A stretch of 64,000 nucleotides of DNA from Pachypanchax playfairii (taxonomy: Eukaryota; Chordata; Actinopteri; Cyprinodontiformes; Aplocheilidae): NCBI GenBank assembly GCA_006937955.1, contig SSNP01000082.1, positions 893,882 through 957,881 of the forward strand, read 5' to 3'. This document shows positions 44,249-56,200 of the stretch, in pieces. Each line of letters starts with the position of its first letter. Position 1 is the stretch's first letter. The position numbers and the translations under genes were made by a program. The notes below the pieces were generated by a model, which was given only the letters and a program-made list of their open reading frames with translations, made no database searches and had not been told where the DNA came from.

Positions 44249-45076
44249 GCTTGTTGCTGTGAAGTGAAAGCTGAAAACAAACCAGGTTAAAACTTTCCTA
44301 AGCCAGTCGGCTCTGTGCAGTAATCCAGGTTCTTCAGTGATTGCTTACCAAGAGCCTCTATGAGTCTTTGTCAACAGGACTGACAAGAGCTTTGATACTT
44401 AAAGTGAAAAGAAGAAAAAGTCAATCTAGGTGGTGAGCAGAGACACAGTGTCCACGTAAAGCCATGTGAGAGACCCATGGTGTCTTAGAACCAGTGGATC
44501 AGGATTTAAAACTTTGTAAGACACACAGTGACATTAACTGGAAATGTTGTTAAGTGCATGATGGTGAAGGAACGTTGATGCCATTACTGTTTCTATCTTT
44601 CAATGCTGATCTCAAATTCCTCTTATTTAGTTTCTGATTGTCTCAAATATCACATCAAACTGATTTCCCCCCGTGTTAAGTAATTATTTCTTTGGAATTT
44701 GAATAATTATATTTCAAAGTGAAGGCCAGCTTTAACCACAAAAGATGAGTCACCAGAGTTTTTGATTGTATTTGCCTTTGCAGGTTTTGAGATTCTCTCG
44801 TGTTGCAGATTGTAACAAAACACTAGTAGAAAATATGAAACCCAGATGCATGCTTTATTTTTTAGTCTGGGTTTTTGTTTGCTCCGTTTTGTTGATTTTT
44901 TTTCTGTTTGCCTGATTCACTGATGTAAGTTTGCCTTTAGTTTTAGGACCTTATTTATTGCTGCTGTATTTTAGGTTCCAGTAAGTTTATTTCAGTTCAT
45001 TTCTTTGTGTCTGCTCGTCTTATTCCTGCTTGTTTTTGGGTCGGCTTTCACCACACATTCTGAAACAGGGATCTTT
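44249..45076. other. Intergenic DNA with no recognised feature
   Basis: About 830 bases, AT-rich, no gene or repeat ends that I can support. Confidence 0.5.
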
Positions 45077-46066
45077 ATTCCGGAATAGCGCTACAACTGG
45101 TGGCAGCTTGTTGAAGTAGCTCTGTGACTTTGATAGCACTTGCTAGCATTTTTCTGTTCTTTTTGAGTATTTCTTGCTAGTTTTTTTCTTCTGGAAATAT
45201 TTTCTAAATACTTTTCTTCTGATTTGGATGCTGTGCTGATTGAGTTCTTTGCTTGATTTGTCACTTTTTTGCCACTTGTTATGATGCGTAACCATGGCAA
45301 CAAGAGACTTGTTTAAAAGAAAGAGCAGCTAACTGACATTTTCTAAGGCTGAAATAATTCTCAAATTGAAACTCTGGATCCCTGATGAGCTCAAAAGAAG
45401 AAGACATGGATGCAGAGCAGGAACACAGTGAAGAGAGAGAAAGAGGAAGTTTAAACCTTCACTTCCATCAGTCATATTGACAAATGTGAGATCTCTTTTC
45501 TAACAAAATGGATGAACTTGAAACTCTGTTGAAGACCCAGCCAGAGTAACGGGAATGCAGCATCATGTGTTTTACTGAGACATGGCTAATGGGACATATC
45601 CTGGACTCCAGTGTGTCTCTGCCTGGCATTCCAACAATACGGGCAGACAGAGATTTGAAGAGGAGCAGCAATAGAAGAAGAGTTTGTCAGCTGCTCACAC
45701 CTGCAGTCAACTGTTGGGGTGGAGCATCAGAGCAAGTGACATGAAGAGGCTGAACAGATTGATAAGGAGGACTGATTCTGTCCTGGAGACTGAACTGGAG
45801 TCTCTTGAGTTGATTGTCCAAAGGAGGATGAAGAACATGATGGAAAACCCTCATCATCCTCTTCAGAACACAGTAACTCAACAACAGAGTGTCTTCAGTC
45901 AGAAGATTCTTCATAATCCGCTGCAGCACAGACCGATACAGGAGATCCTTCCTGTCCACACCTATAACCTTATATAATGGCTTCCTGAAAAAGAACTGAG
46001 CTACAACAACACTTAATTTCCCTTCGGGGATTAATAAAGTATTTTTGATTTGATTTTGATTTGAAT
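45077..46066 (+). mobile_element. Internally deleted LINE copy 2
   Basis: Same structure as copy 1, from ATTCCGGAATAGCGCTAC to CCCTTCGGGGATTAATAAAG with a TTTGAT-type tail. It keeps the reverse-transcriptase end (RRTDSVLETELESLELIVQR) and shares the same internal deletion point as copy 1, so the two come from one deleted source. Confidence 0.75.
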
Positions 46067-46178
46067 ATGTTGTTTAGGATAACTGCATTGTTCCCTACTA
46101 CCCCATTTATGAGAAAAAACTGATTGTTTGGTTCTTCATGAGCATCCTTTTTTTAACAATATCAAAATATTCCTTGGC

Positions 46179-46179
<1 letters not shown>

Positions 46180-46212
<33 letters not shown>
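46180..46212. repeat. AAT trinucleotide microsatellite
   Basis: About eleven tandem AAT units about 300 bases downstream of the gene A stop codon. Confidence 0.95.
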
Positions 46213-46222
<10 letters not shown>

Positions 46223-46391
46223 CTGACGCCTCAATAGCCAAAAACATGTTCACTATCAATAAAGTTTTTTTTGTAATGCTATGTGTAACAGGGACGGCTG
46301 CTGCTTAGGCTGGTCCATGGCCCCTCCCTCTTTCTTAGCATCACATTTAAGATATCAATGAGTGACAGAGAAAATAAATGAGCTGCAGTTT

Positions 46392-46397
46392 TTTATT
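46392..46397 (-). promoter_or_regulatory. Possible polyadenylation signal of gene A
   Basis: AATAAA on the minus strand about 106 bases after the stop codon. It is the first canonical signal downstream. Confidence 0.5.
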
Positions 46398-46502
46398 TGA
46401 TTAGTTGATAAATACTCAGTTTAACAGCAATTAATCTGTCATGTTGCAAGAACTGCAAGGAATCACTTCCAGCATGTGTTGACATGAGAAACGATGATTC
46501 TG

Positions 46503-47284
46503 TTACAGCAGTGTGAAGCTCCGTTTTCTGCGAGCAGGTTGTGCAGCATGAGCGGTGCACTCTGTCTTGTCACAGCCGCAGTCCTCCACGTGCATGTAGG
46601 TGTGGGGGAGCGTCTCACCATTCAGGCACATCAAGTTGATGGTGCGATTGCTGAATCGTGTCTCCTTACAGCAGGAGCAGGAATGCTCCATGGCAGCCGC
46701 TGCTTCAGAGTACCTGAACAAAAATGAGTAAAGGTTTGTAGTTTGATTAAAATTTACATGAGCTCTGGCTTAATGTGACTTTCTGGAAGATTAGAAAACA
46801 AAAGTCAAATGATCCTTACTTGGTGAAAGTGTTACATGATCCTTCACAGTAAGGCATATCCACTTCCTGGTCAGACTGACAGCCGGCGTGTTTAATACGG
46901 GTTTTCATGCTCACTAACTTGCAAGCCTTCTCTTTCTCCACACCTTTACAGAAATATTCCCAATAAACTTATTATAATCTTTGAACATGTCTTTCATGAA
47001 ACTGAAATAATAATAATATACTCACAGATTTTACAGCATCCATTCGCTGCAGTCTGAATTGTGTTCTGAGGAGGAAAATGCACAAATACATAATCTGTTT
47101 TAACTCTTCTTTAAACACAGTTAATTCAGAATCATGACTTAAAAGTGATACTTACAGGATGGCAGTTGCTCTCTTGGAATGGTGGGCAAACAATGTGTGA
47201 ACTGACGGTTAGCAAAGTCTCACCATTCTTAAGACAGGTGTAATGCTGACATTTATCGTCAGGTGGTGACCAGGTTTCTCCCTC
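46503..47284 (-). other. Gene A last exons with C-terminal cystine knot
   Basis: Exons at 47156-47284, 47026-47065, 46820-46943 and 46503-46713. The last two give the cystine-knot dimerisation domain: EKEKACKLVSMKTRIKHAGC, CEGSCNTF, CSCCKETRFSNRTINLMC and VEDCGC. The protein ends AQPARRKRSFTLL and TAA. The basic RRKR near the end would fit a furin-type site. Confidence 0.9.
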
Positions 47285-50200
47285 CTGAAGAACAGTGAGA
47301 GGAACAGACAGACACAAACTTTAGCATTAACACAAATTTAGGCTGTATTCACACTTGATAGTCCGGTGGACTCGGTTCGATTGGGGACCAAAATTGCAAC
47401 ATTGTTGCTGTTTTTAGTTGATGCAGTTTACACCCTGCTTTTTATAAAATGAACCAAATAAGCTCAGGAGCATGTCACATCCCTGCCTGTGGTGGCACTG
47501 TGGCGTTACTGCATTACTTTTTTTAATTGTTGTTACTTCACTTCCTGGTGCTGCAAGTCTCCTTATACAGTGAAACGTAAACAAACATGGAGTAGCAGCA
47601 AATTCTGGTGGTTTTGGGATTGACCTTTTGTGTTTAGCAAATGTACCCGATCAATATTCTGCAACAATGGGCTCAGAATGATCAGATAACGAGACAGAGG
47701 ACTACACAAGGCAGCTGAGATGGCTGCACAATTTAGTCCCCTTCCTGCGGTTCTGGTCCGGTTGCATTCACACATGCAATCGAACCGCTCCAGAGTTCGT
47801 TTCAATGGAACAGAGACCCACGTTTTAAAGCACACTCGAGTTCAGTTGTTTGGTCCAAATCAGAGTTTGGTTGCCTGTTCACACCTCCCCAAACCAACTG
47901 GAATTTCTCGGCAAGTGAACTCGAGTTTAATTTAATTGAACTAAACAGGGCTGGTGCGAATGCACCCTAAAAATCTGAAGTGCTTCAGACTAAATAATGT
48001 CATATTCTTGAGTCAGAGTAACTGAAGAGGTTAAAACTTACATTCAGTAGATGTTTGGTACCGTTTCTATCCAGGACACATTGTTTCTGCAAACACTTCC
48101 CACAGCATTCATCAAGGCTGGTTTCCACATATTCATATCCCTGAGACAGTACAAGAAGTTCACTCTCATTTTCAACACATACGTATGTTGAATCATGTGA
48201 CATACGTCTGTAGAAATGACTCATGTCTCTCACCATTTCACATGTTTCTTCACATGGCTGAAACTGGCAAGTAATTTTGAACAGACCAGAATGTGGGTCG
48301 ATCTCATTGCTGCAGGTACAATCCTGGCACTCGTAGGCAGGAACTGAAGAACCAGGCTGACAAAGGAAGGAGAAATTCCTAAAGTTCATACTTGTGCTTT
48401 AAACCACATGATATAGAATCATCTCCAGGAGGATATATTTAAGAATAAAGAAAAACAAAAAAAACAAAAAACAAATGTGACAGACAGTTCCTAGTTTACC
48501 TGGTATTCAACATTCTTGTGGACACAAACTCGTTTAGGCTCTGGAAAGATGAAGGACATAAGCAAAGGAAACATAAATTAAACAAGTTTTATTAAGTGGT
48601 TTATTTAACTCAGGGGTGCCCAAAGTCAGGCCTCGAGGGCCACTATCCTGCATGTTTTAGATGTTTCCCTGTTTCAACACACCTGATTCAAATGAACAAG
48701 TCGTTAACAGGTTACTGCAGCACTTGTTGAAATGCAGAGGATTAGAATCAGGTGTGTTGAAGCAGGGAAACATCTAAAACATGCAGGATAGTGGCCCTCG
48801 AGGCCTGGAGCTTGACACCCCTGATTTAACTGAAGTTAGACTGAATGACAACTCACCACATGTGTGTTCTGGGCAACATTTTCCCTCAGGAACATTGACA
48901 ACTGGCTTGTATCCAACTGGACAGTTCATATTATTGACTGGGCAGGAGTTGATTTGGCATTCTGTGGTGAAAAATGTGTTTAAAGATTCTCTACAATAAA
49001 CGAAAGCTATAAAATGTCAAGCAGTCGGTATGAAACACATCTTACGGCAAACAAAGGCAAAACAGCAGGTATCCTCTGGATTAGTTTGGTTCACAAGGAC
49101 AAAGCCTGGACCGGTGCAGTTTGCAATGGGTGGTGATGGACAGGTCTTAGGTTTACAAATCACAGTTCTGGTTGACTCATCACAGATACAGTCCTGGCAT
49201 TTGTATTCAAACCTCTCATTAAACTGAAAGAGTTAAACACAATCATGAATTAATCATCTTTGCAAATAAACGACAGGTCTTAGGATTTAAATTGTGATAG
49301 ACGAGAAGACTTTTTACCTCACGAGGAATACCCTCAGGATCGAGACATCCTGTTGGAAAATAAAGAACAATTCTGTAGGACTTTATAATTTACACTATAT
49401 ATAACATCTGTAGTTCAAGAGAATATAGATCCAACTTACCACATTTTTCAACACATATTCTTGATTCTTTGTTAAAGAGTTTCATGCCATCAGGACAAAA
49501 GCAGCCCTCAGTAGTAATGTTTGTGATATGTTCATTGGGACTGTTAAAGTAAATGATTTAAAAAGCTAATTTATAATCATTAAATGATTGTGTGAACCAC
49601 ATATTTATTTCTGATTTCTGTTACCCAGAAATGCTCAGCCAAGAAACAGTAAACATCAATATGAAATGCAAATAATATTGTTTTTAAAACATACTCGTCT
49701 TCACAGGTTGGCTGCTCCACGGGACCACATGGCTTGTAAACTTTGTCTGGTGGGCACTCGCCAGCTGCAAATCAAAGAAGTAACACATCCTGTTAAATAA
49801 ATGCTCACTTCCACAAACACTGAAACAATATTCTTCTCTTGATTCTCACAACCACCATCGCTGATGGATAGCTTACTGCACAGTTTGGTGTGGTTCCTCC
49901 AATGGATGCAAGCTCCGAGCTCAGCACAGGCAGCAGCATAAGTCTGCAAACTTGTGCACTCCACTACTGGATTGGAAACATGGCAACTGTCAAAAACACA
50001 ACCTCTGTAGAAATTTTCTGGAGAAAGCAGTGGATGACATTCTGCAAAGACACTGTGAAAGAAAAAGCAAACAAAAATAGTTATAGTAGGGAAGTTTGTA
50101 TTTTGACATTTTGCATTTTTTGCATTTCGTTGGGAACTATAAAGCAAATCAGAGGATTAAAATATGTCTACCTGCTCTTCAGCAGGTCACAGATGGAGTC

Positions 50201-53200
50201 TGGATTGCATGGAGTTGGCTCAAGTGGAGGTTCAGGTTTATTAGTGGGTACTGCAGGTGGTACTGGGCAGTTGGGTTGGTAAATATCGTTTGCTGGCCAA
50301 TAATCTGCCATGACTGAACAGCTTTCTACCAGCTGACCAGTTGGCAACATGCAATCATCAGCCTGGTTGTTGTTGCATGTCCCTATAAAAAGGCATGTTT
50401 AACATTAAGCAGCTTATCTTTAAACTAAATATTTATCATTATAGACATTTGAGAGAAAAAACTCTTACCACAATGACCCTGGGTGTTTTTGCCAAAGTTC
50501 TTATATGGAAGGAAAACACTGAAGCCAGTCATTCCAAAAGTAATGATCACATTTATGGCAGGGATCTCATAAATCAAGTTAATGCCGGAACTTATGACCT
50601 TAACTCCTTGTTGTGAATATGGTAGTTTTAAAGTTTTCCCATTTTTCAATACCTGGAATGTAAATATAATATTACAACACCATCACAGAAAATAGCAATT
50701 ATTAATATTGTATTACAATTAATAAACGTGTTTTGGCAAGTTTTTTTTTTGTAGAATACAGTGTACAATAAAAACTATATGGTCATAGACAACATTTCAT
50801 TTTACCTCCAGGTTTGGAGCTCCAATAAGGTTATGATTGATGAGTGTTATAACTTCCATTCCATATGCAATGATTAATGACCGTGGACAAGAAACATCTT
50901 CAGTTGGATCACAGAAGACATTGTCAATATAAATCTTCAGATGATGCCTTGGTGTTATTTCCTCCATCAAAACATAAGTACAGTTTCCTTGATAACTGTA
51001 GTATAAGCCATCAAACGTGATGTAATGTGGATCTCCCCAGCCTTCACACTCGCCTAAAAAAAGTTAAACATGAAAAAAGTAATATCACATACAAGTAAAA
51101 GAAAAACATATTTTTGACAAAATATTCATAAATGCAAAGAATAACTTACAGTCACATGCAGAATAATTACAGCAGTGGTACTCATCAAATAAAGTGATTG
51201 GTTTTTTTCCATTGAGACAAGTTATGTTCTGGAGTGGTGGGCACTCATATGGAATAATTTCAATTGTATTATTCTCGATGCATCTCGCCATAGTGCAGTC
51301 GCACAGGAAAAAAGTCTCATTTTGCTTTAAAATTCAAATGAATTGGTTAATGAAAAAATATTCAGATATTCAGAAGAAAAAACTTTCCCCCAAAAATTCT
51401 TACCGTAACATTCCATTCAGGACATTCAGGTACAGGGGGTGAGGGACTTGGTGCAGGTGGGGTAGTTGGGCAAATGTTAGTCTTGTTGAAGATTTCACAA
51501 ATATCAGAACATATCATTGTAAGGCAGATGCCAGATCCAATATGATGCATTTCAAATATTATTTCCCCTACATGTGTGAAAATAAAGATTTCAAGGGTAG
51601 TAAACATTTAAAAACAACTTGAAAACTGTAATTTTATAAGAGAGTATTTTTTTTCTTACCTGGGCGGTAATGTTTGCCATTAAAAACACAGAAACATTCA
51701 GTTGTGGAACCAGGTGTAGGGGGTGCTGTAGTAGCTTCTGTTGTTGTGGTTGGCTCTGGGGTGGTTGTAGTGGGTGTGGTTGGTGTGGGTGTGGCTTCTG
51801 TTGTTGTAGTTGGTTCTGGGGTAGTTGTAGTGGGTGTGGTTGGTGTAGGTGTGGCTTCTGTTGTTGTGGTTGGCTCTGGGGTAGTTGTAGTGGCTGTGGG
51901 GGGTGTTGTTGTAGCTTCTGTTGTTGTTGTTGGCTCCTGGGTGGTTGTAGTAGGTGTGGTTGGTGTAGGTGTGGCTTCTGTTGTTGTAGTTGGTTCTGGG
52001 GTGGTTGTAGTGGGTGTGGTTGGTGTAGGGGGCGTTGTTGTAGCTGCTGTTGTTGTGGTTGGCTCTGGGGTGGTTGTAGTTGGTGTAGGTGTGGCTTCTG
52101 TTGTTGTAGTTGGTTCAGGGGTGGTTGTAGTGGGTGTGGGTGGTGTAGGGGGTGTTGTTGTAGCTTCTGTTGTTGTGGTTGGCTCCTGGGTGGTTGTAGT
52201 AGGTGTGGTTGGTGTAGGTGTGGCTTCTGTTGTTGTAGTTGGTTCTGGGGTGGTTGTAGTGGATGTGGGGGGTGTTGTTGTAGCTTCTGTTGTTGTGGTT
52301 GGCTCTGGGGTGGTTGTGGTTGGTGTAGGTGTGGCTTCTGTTGTTGTAGTTGGTTCATGGGTGGTTGTAGTGGGTGTGGTTGGTGTAGGGGGTGTTGTTG
52401 TAGCTTCTGTTGTTGTGGTTGGCTCTGGGGTGGTTGTAGTGGGTGTAGTTGGTGTAGGTGTGGCTTCTGTTGTTGTAGTTGGTTCAGGGGTGGTTNNNNN
52501 NNNNNNNNNNNNNNNNNNNNNNNNNNNNNNNNNNNNNNNNNNNNNNNNNNNNNNNNNNNNNNNNNNNNNNNNNNNNNNNNNNNNNNNNNNNNNNNNNNNN
52601 NNNNNNNNNNNNNNNNNNNNNNNNNNNNNNNNNNNNNNNNNNNNNNNNNNNNNNNNNNNNNNNNNNNNNNNNNNNNNNNNNNNNNNNNNNNNNNNNNNNN
52701 NNNNNNNNNNNNNNNNNNNNNNNNNNNNNNNNNNNNNNNNNNNNNNNNNNNNNNNNNNNNNNNNNNNNNNNNNNNNNNNNNNNNNNNNNNNNNNNNNNNN
52801 NNNNNNNNNNNNNNNNNNNNNNNNNNNNNNNNNNNNNNNNNNNNNNNNNNNNNNNNNNNNNNNNNNNNNNNNNNNNNNNNNNNNNNNNNNNNNNNNNNNN
52901 NNNNNNNNNNNNNNNNNNNNNNNNNNNNNNNNNNNNNNNNNNNNNNNNNNNNNNNNNNNNNNNNNNNNNNNNNNNNNNNNNNNNNNNNNNNNNNNNNNNN
53001 NNNNNNNNNNNNNNNNNNNNNNNNNNNNNNNNNNNNNNNNNNNNNNNNNNNNNNNNNNNNNNNNNNNNNNNNNNNNNNNNNNNNNNNNNNNNNNNNNNNN
53101 NNNNNNNNNNNNNNNNNNNNNNNNNNNNNNNNNNNNNNNNNNNNNNNNNNNNNNNNNNNNNNNNNNNNNNNNNNNNNNNNNNNNNNNNNNNNNNNNNNNN

Positions 53201-56200
53201 NNNNNNNNNNNNNNNNNNNNNNNNNNNNNNNNNNNNNNNNNNNNNNNNNNNNNNGGGGTGGTTGTAGTGGGTGTGGTTGGTGTAGGGGGTGTTGTTGTAG
53301 CTTCTGTTGTTGTGGTTGGCTCTGGGGTGGTTGTAGTAGGTGTGGTTGGTGTAGGTGTGGCTTCTGTTGTTGTAGTTGGTTCTGGGGTGGTTGTAGTGGG
53401 TGTGGTTGGTGTAGGGGGTGTTGTTGTAGCTTCTGTTGTTGTGGTTGGCTCTGGGGTGGTTGTAGTGGGTGTGGGTGGTGTAGGGGGTGTTGTTGTAGCT
53501 TCTGTTGTTGTGGTTGGCTCTGGGGTGGTTGTAGTAGGTGTGGTTGGTGTAGGTGTGGCTGCTGTTGTTGTAGTTGGTTCTGGGGTGGTTGTAGTGGGTG
53601 TGGGTGGTGTAGGGGGTGTTGTTGTAGCTTCTGTTGTTGTAGTTGGCTCTGGGGTGGTTGTAGTGGGTGTGGGTGGTGTAGGGGGTGTTGTTGTAGCTTC
53701 TGTTGTTGTGGTTGGCTCTGGGGTGGTTGTAGTAGGTGTGGTTGGTGTAGGTGTGGCTTCTGTTGTTGTAGTTGGTTCTGGGGTGGTTGTAGTTGGTGTA
53801 GTTGGTGTAGGTGTGGCTTCTGTTGTTGTAGTTGGTTCAGGGGTGGTTGTAGTGGGTGTCGTTGTAGCTTCTGTTGTTGTGGATGGCTCTGGGGTGGTTG
53901 TAGTAGGTGTAGTTGGTGTAGGTGTGGCTGCTGTTGTTGTAGTTGGTTCTGGGGTGGTTGTAGTGGGCGTGGTTGGTGTAGGGGGTGTTGTTGTAGCTTC
54001 TGTTGTTGTGGTTGGCTCTGGGGTGGTTGTAGTAGGTGTGGGTGGTGTAGGGGGTGTTGTTGTAGCTTCTGTTGTTGTGGTTGGCTCTGGGGTGGTTGTA
54101 GTGGGTGGTGTAGGGGGTGTTGTTGTAGCTTCTGTTGTTGTAGTTGGTTCTGGGGTGGTTGTAGTGGGTGTGGTTGGTGTAGGGGGTGTTGTTGTAGCTT
54201 CTGTTGTTGTGGTTGGCTCTGGGGTGGTTGTAGTGGGTGTGGGTGGTGTAGGGGGTGTTGTTGTAGCTTTTGTTGTTGTTGTTGGTTCTGGGGTGGTTGT
54301 AGTGGGTTTGGTTGGTGTTGTTGTAGCTTCTGTGGTTGTCGTTGGCTCTGGGGTGGTCCCACATGGTACTGGACAACATACTCTAAACTTGTAATCAAAG
54401 CACTTTCCTGGACGTATGGGTTGATCTTCCTTTTTACATATTAACCCAATTTCCACATCACAAGTAACAACCTGCTTATTTTCTTCAATAAAATCATCAA
54501 AGTCTTCTGCTGGTGCATCAGCTGACCTACAATCAATTTCTGTAGGATTTTCACAAATCTTTAGACCACTGTTTGTAACATTTTCATATGTTTCCCAGTC
54601 GCTTTTGTCTGTTTTGGGATCATGAACATTATACCAGTCTGACCACTCACAGGTTGGAACACATGTAGTTGAGACAACAGGTGTGGTAGGTGTAGGTGTA
54701 GCTTCTGTAGTGGTAGTGGGTTCTGGGGTGGTTGTAGTGGGTGTGGTAGGTGTAGGCGTTGATGTAGCTTCGGTTGTTGTGGTTGGCTGTGGGGTGGTTG
54801 TAGTGGGTGTGGTTGGTGTAGGTGTGGCTTCTGTTGTTGTAGTTGGTTCTGGGGTGGTTGTAGTGGGTGTGGTTGGTGTAGGGGGTGTTGTTGTGGTTGG
54901 CTCTGGGGTGGTTGTAGTGGGTGTAGTTGGTGTAGGTGTGGCTTCTGTTGTTGTAGTTGGTTCTGGGGTGGTTGTAGTGGGTGTGGGGGGTGTTGTTGTA
55001 GCTTCTGTTGTTGTGGATGGCTCTGGGGTGGTTGTAGTAGGTGTGGTTGGTGTAGGTGTGGCTTCTGTTGTTGTAGTTGGTTCTGGGGTGGTTGTAGTTG
55101 GTGTGGTTGGTGTAGGTGTGGCTTCTGTTGTTGTAGTTGGTTCAGGGGTGGTTGTAGTGGGTGTGGTTGGTGTAGGGGGTGTTGTTGTAGCTTCTGTTGT
55201 TGTGGTTGGCTCTGGGGTGGTTGTAGTGGGTGTGGTTGGTGTTGTTGTAGCTTCTGTGGTTGTAGTTGGTTCTGGGGTGGTTGTAGTGGGTGTGGGTGGT
55301 GTAGGGGGTGTTGTTGTAGCTTCTGTTGTTGTAGTTGGTTCTGGGGTGGTTGTAGTGGGTGTGGTTGGTGTTGTTGTAGCTTCTGTGGTTGTCGTTGGCT
55401 CTGGGGTGGTCCCACATGGTACAGGACAACATACTCTAAACTTGTAATCAAAGCACTTTCCTGGACGTATGGGTTGATCTTCCTTTTTACATATTAACCC
55501 AATTTCCACATCACAAGTAACAACCTGCTTATTTTCTTCAATAAAATCATCAAAGTCTTCTGCTGGTGCATCAGCTGACCTACAATCAATTTCTGTAGGA
55601 TTTTCACAAATCTTTAGACCACTGTTTGTAACATTTTCATATGTTTCCCAGTCGCTTTTGTCTGTTTTGGGATCATGAACATTATACCAGTCTGACCACT
55701 CACAGGTTGGAACACATGTAGTTGAGACAACAGGTGTGGTAGGTGTAGGTGTAGCTTCTGTAGTGGTAGTGGGTTCTGGGGTGGTTGTAGTGGGTGTGGT
55801 AGGTGTAGGCGTTGATGTAGCTTCTGTTGTTGTGGTTGGCTGTGGGGTGGTTGGTGTAGGTGTGGCTTCTGTTGTTGTAGTTGGTTCTGGGGTGGTTGTA
55901 GTGGGTGTGGTTGGTGTAGGTGTGGCTTCTGTTGTTGTGGTTGGCTCTGGCGTTGTTGTAGTGGGTGTGGTTGGTGTAGGTGTAGAGGTTGGAGTTGTTG
56001 TTGAGCAGGGTTCGCTTCCTTCTACTACTGTTGAATTAATGCAGATTGCATAGTAGCACATTCCCATGTTGTCACTAACATTGTAAATCACTTCATATTC
56101 ATCATATATTGTCCCATTGTAAACACAATAAGGACATATATCAACACATGTTTCGTTCTTTTCATCAAATATGGGCTTATCTTCTGGGCATACAGGATAA

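Larger units (their letters stand above)
51660..56020 (-). repeat. PTS tandem repeat array of gene A
   Basis: Units of 15-22 residues based on TTPEPTTTTEATPTPTTP, with longer forms containing TTPPTPPTP. The repeats are made almost only of Thr, Pro, Glu and Ala, without the Tyr and Ile of gene B. The long plus-strand open frames here are reverse-complement shadows of the repeat. Confidence 0.92.

Noticed and set aside
51591..54398. Minus-strand Gln/Pro-rich frame (QPQQQKLQQHP type)
   Set aside because: A shifted reading of the gene A PTS exon. The TTPEPTTTTEA frame joins to CysD and D4, this one does not.
51670..54444. Very long plus-strand open frames rich in Gly/Cys or Val/Gly
   Set aside because: They are reverse-complement readings of the Thr/Pro PTS repeat, which has no stop codons in several frames. 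No domain or splice structure supports them.
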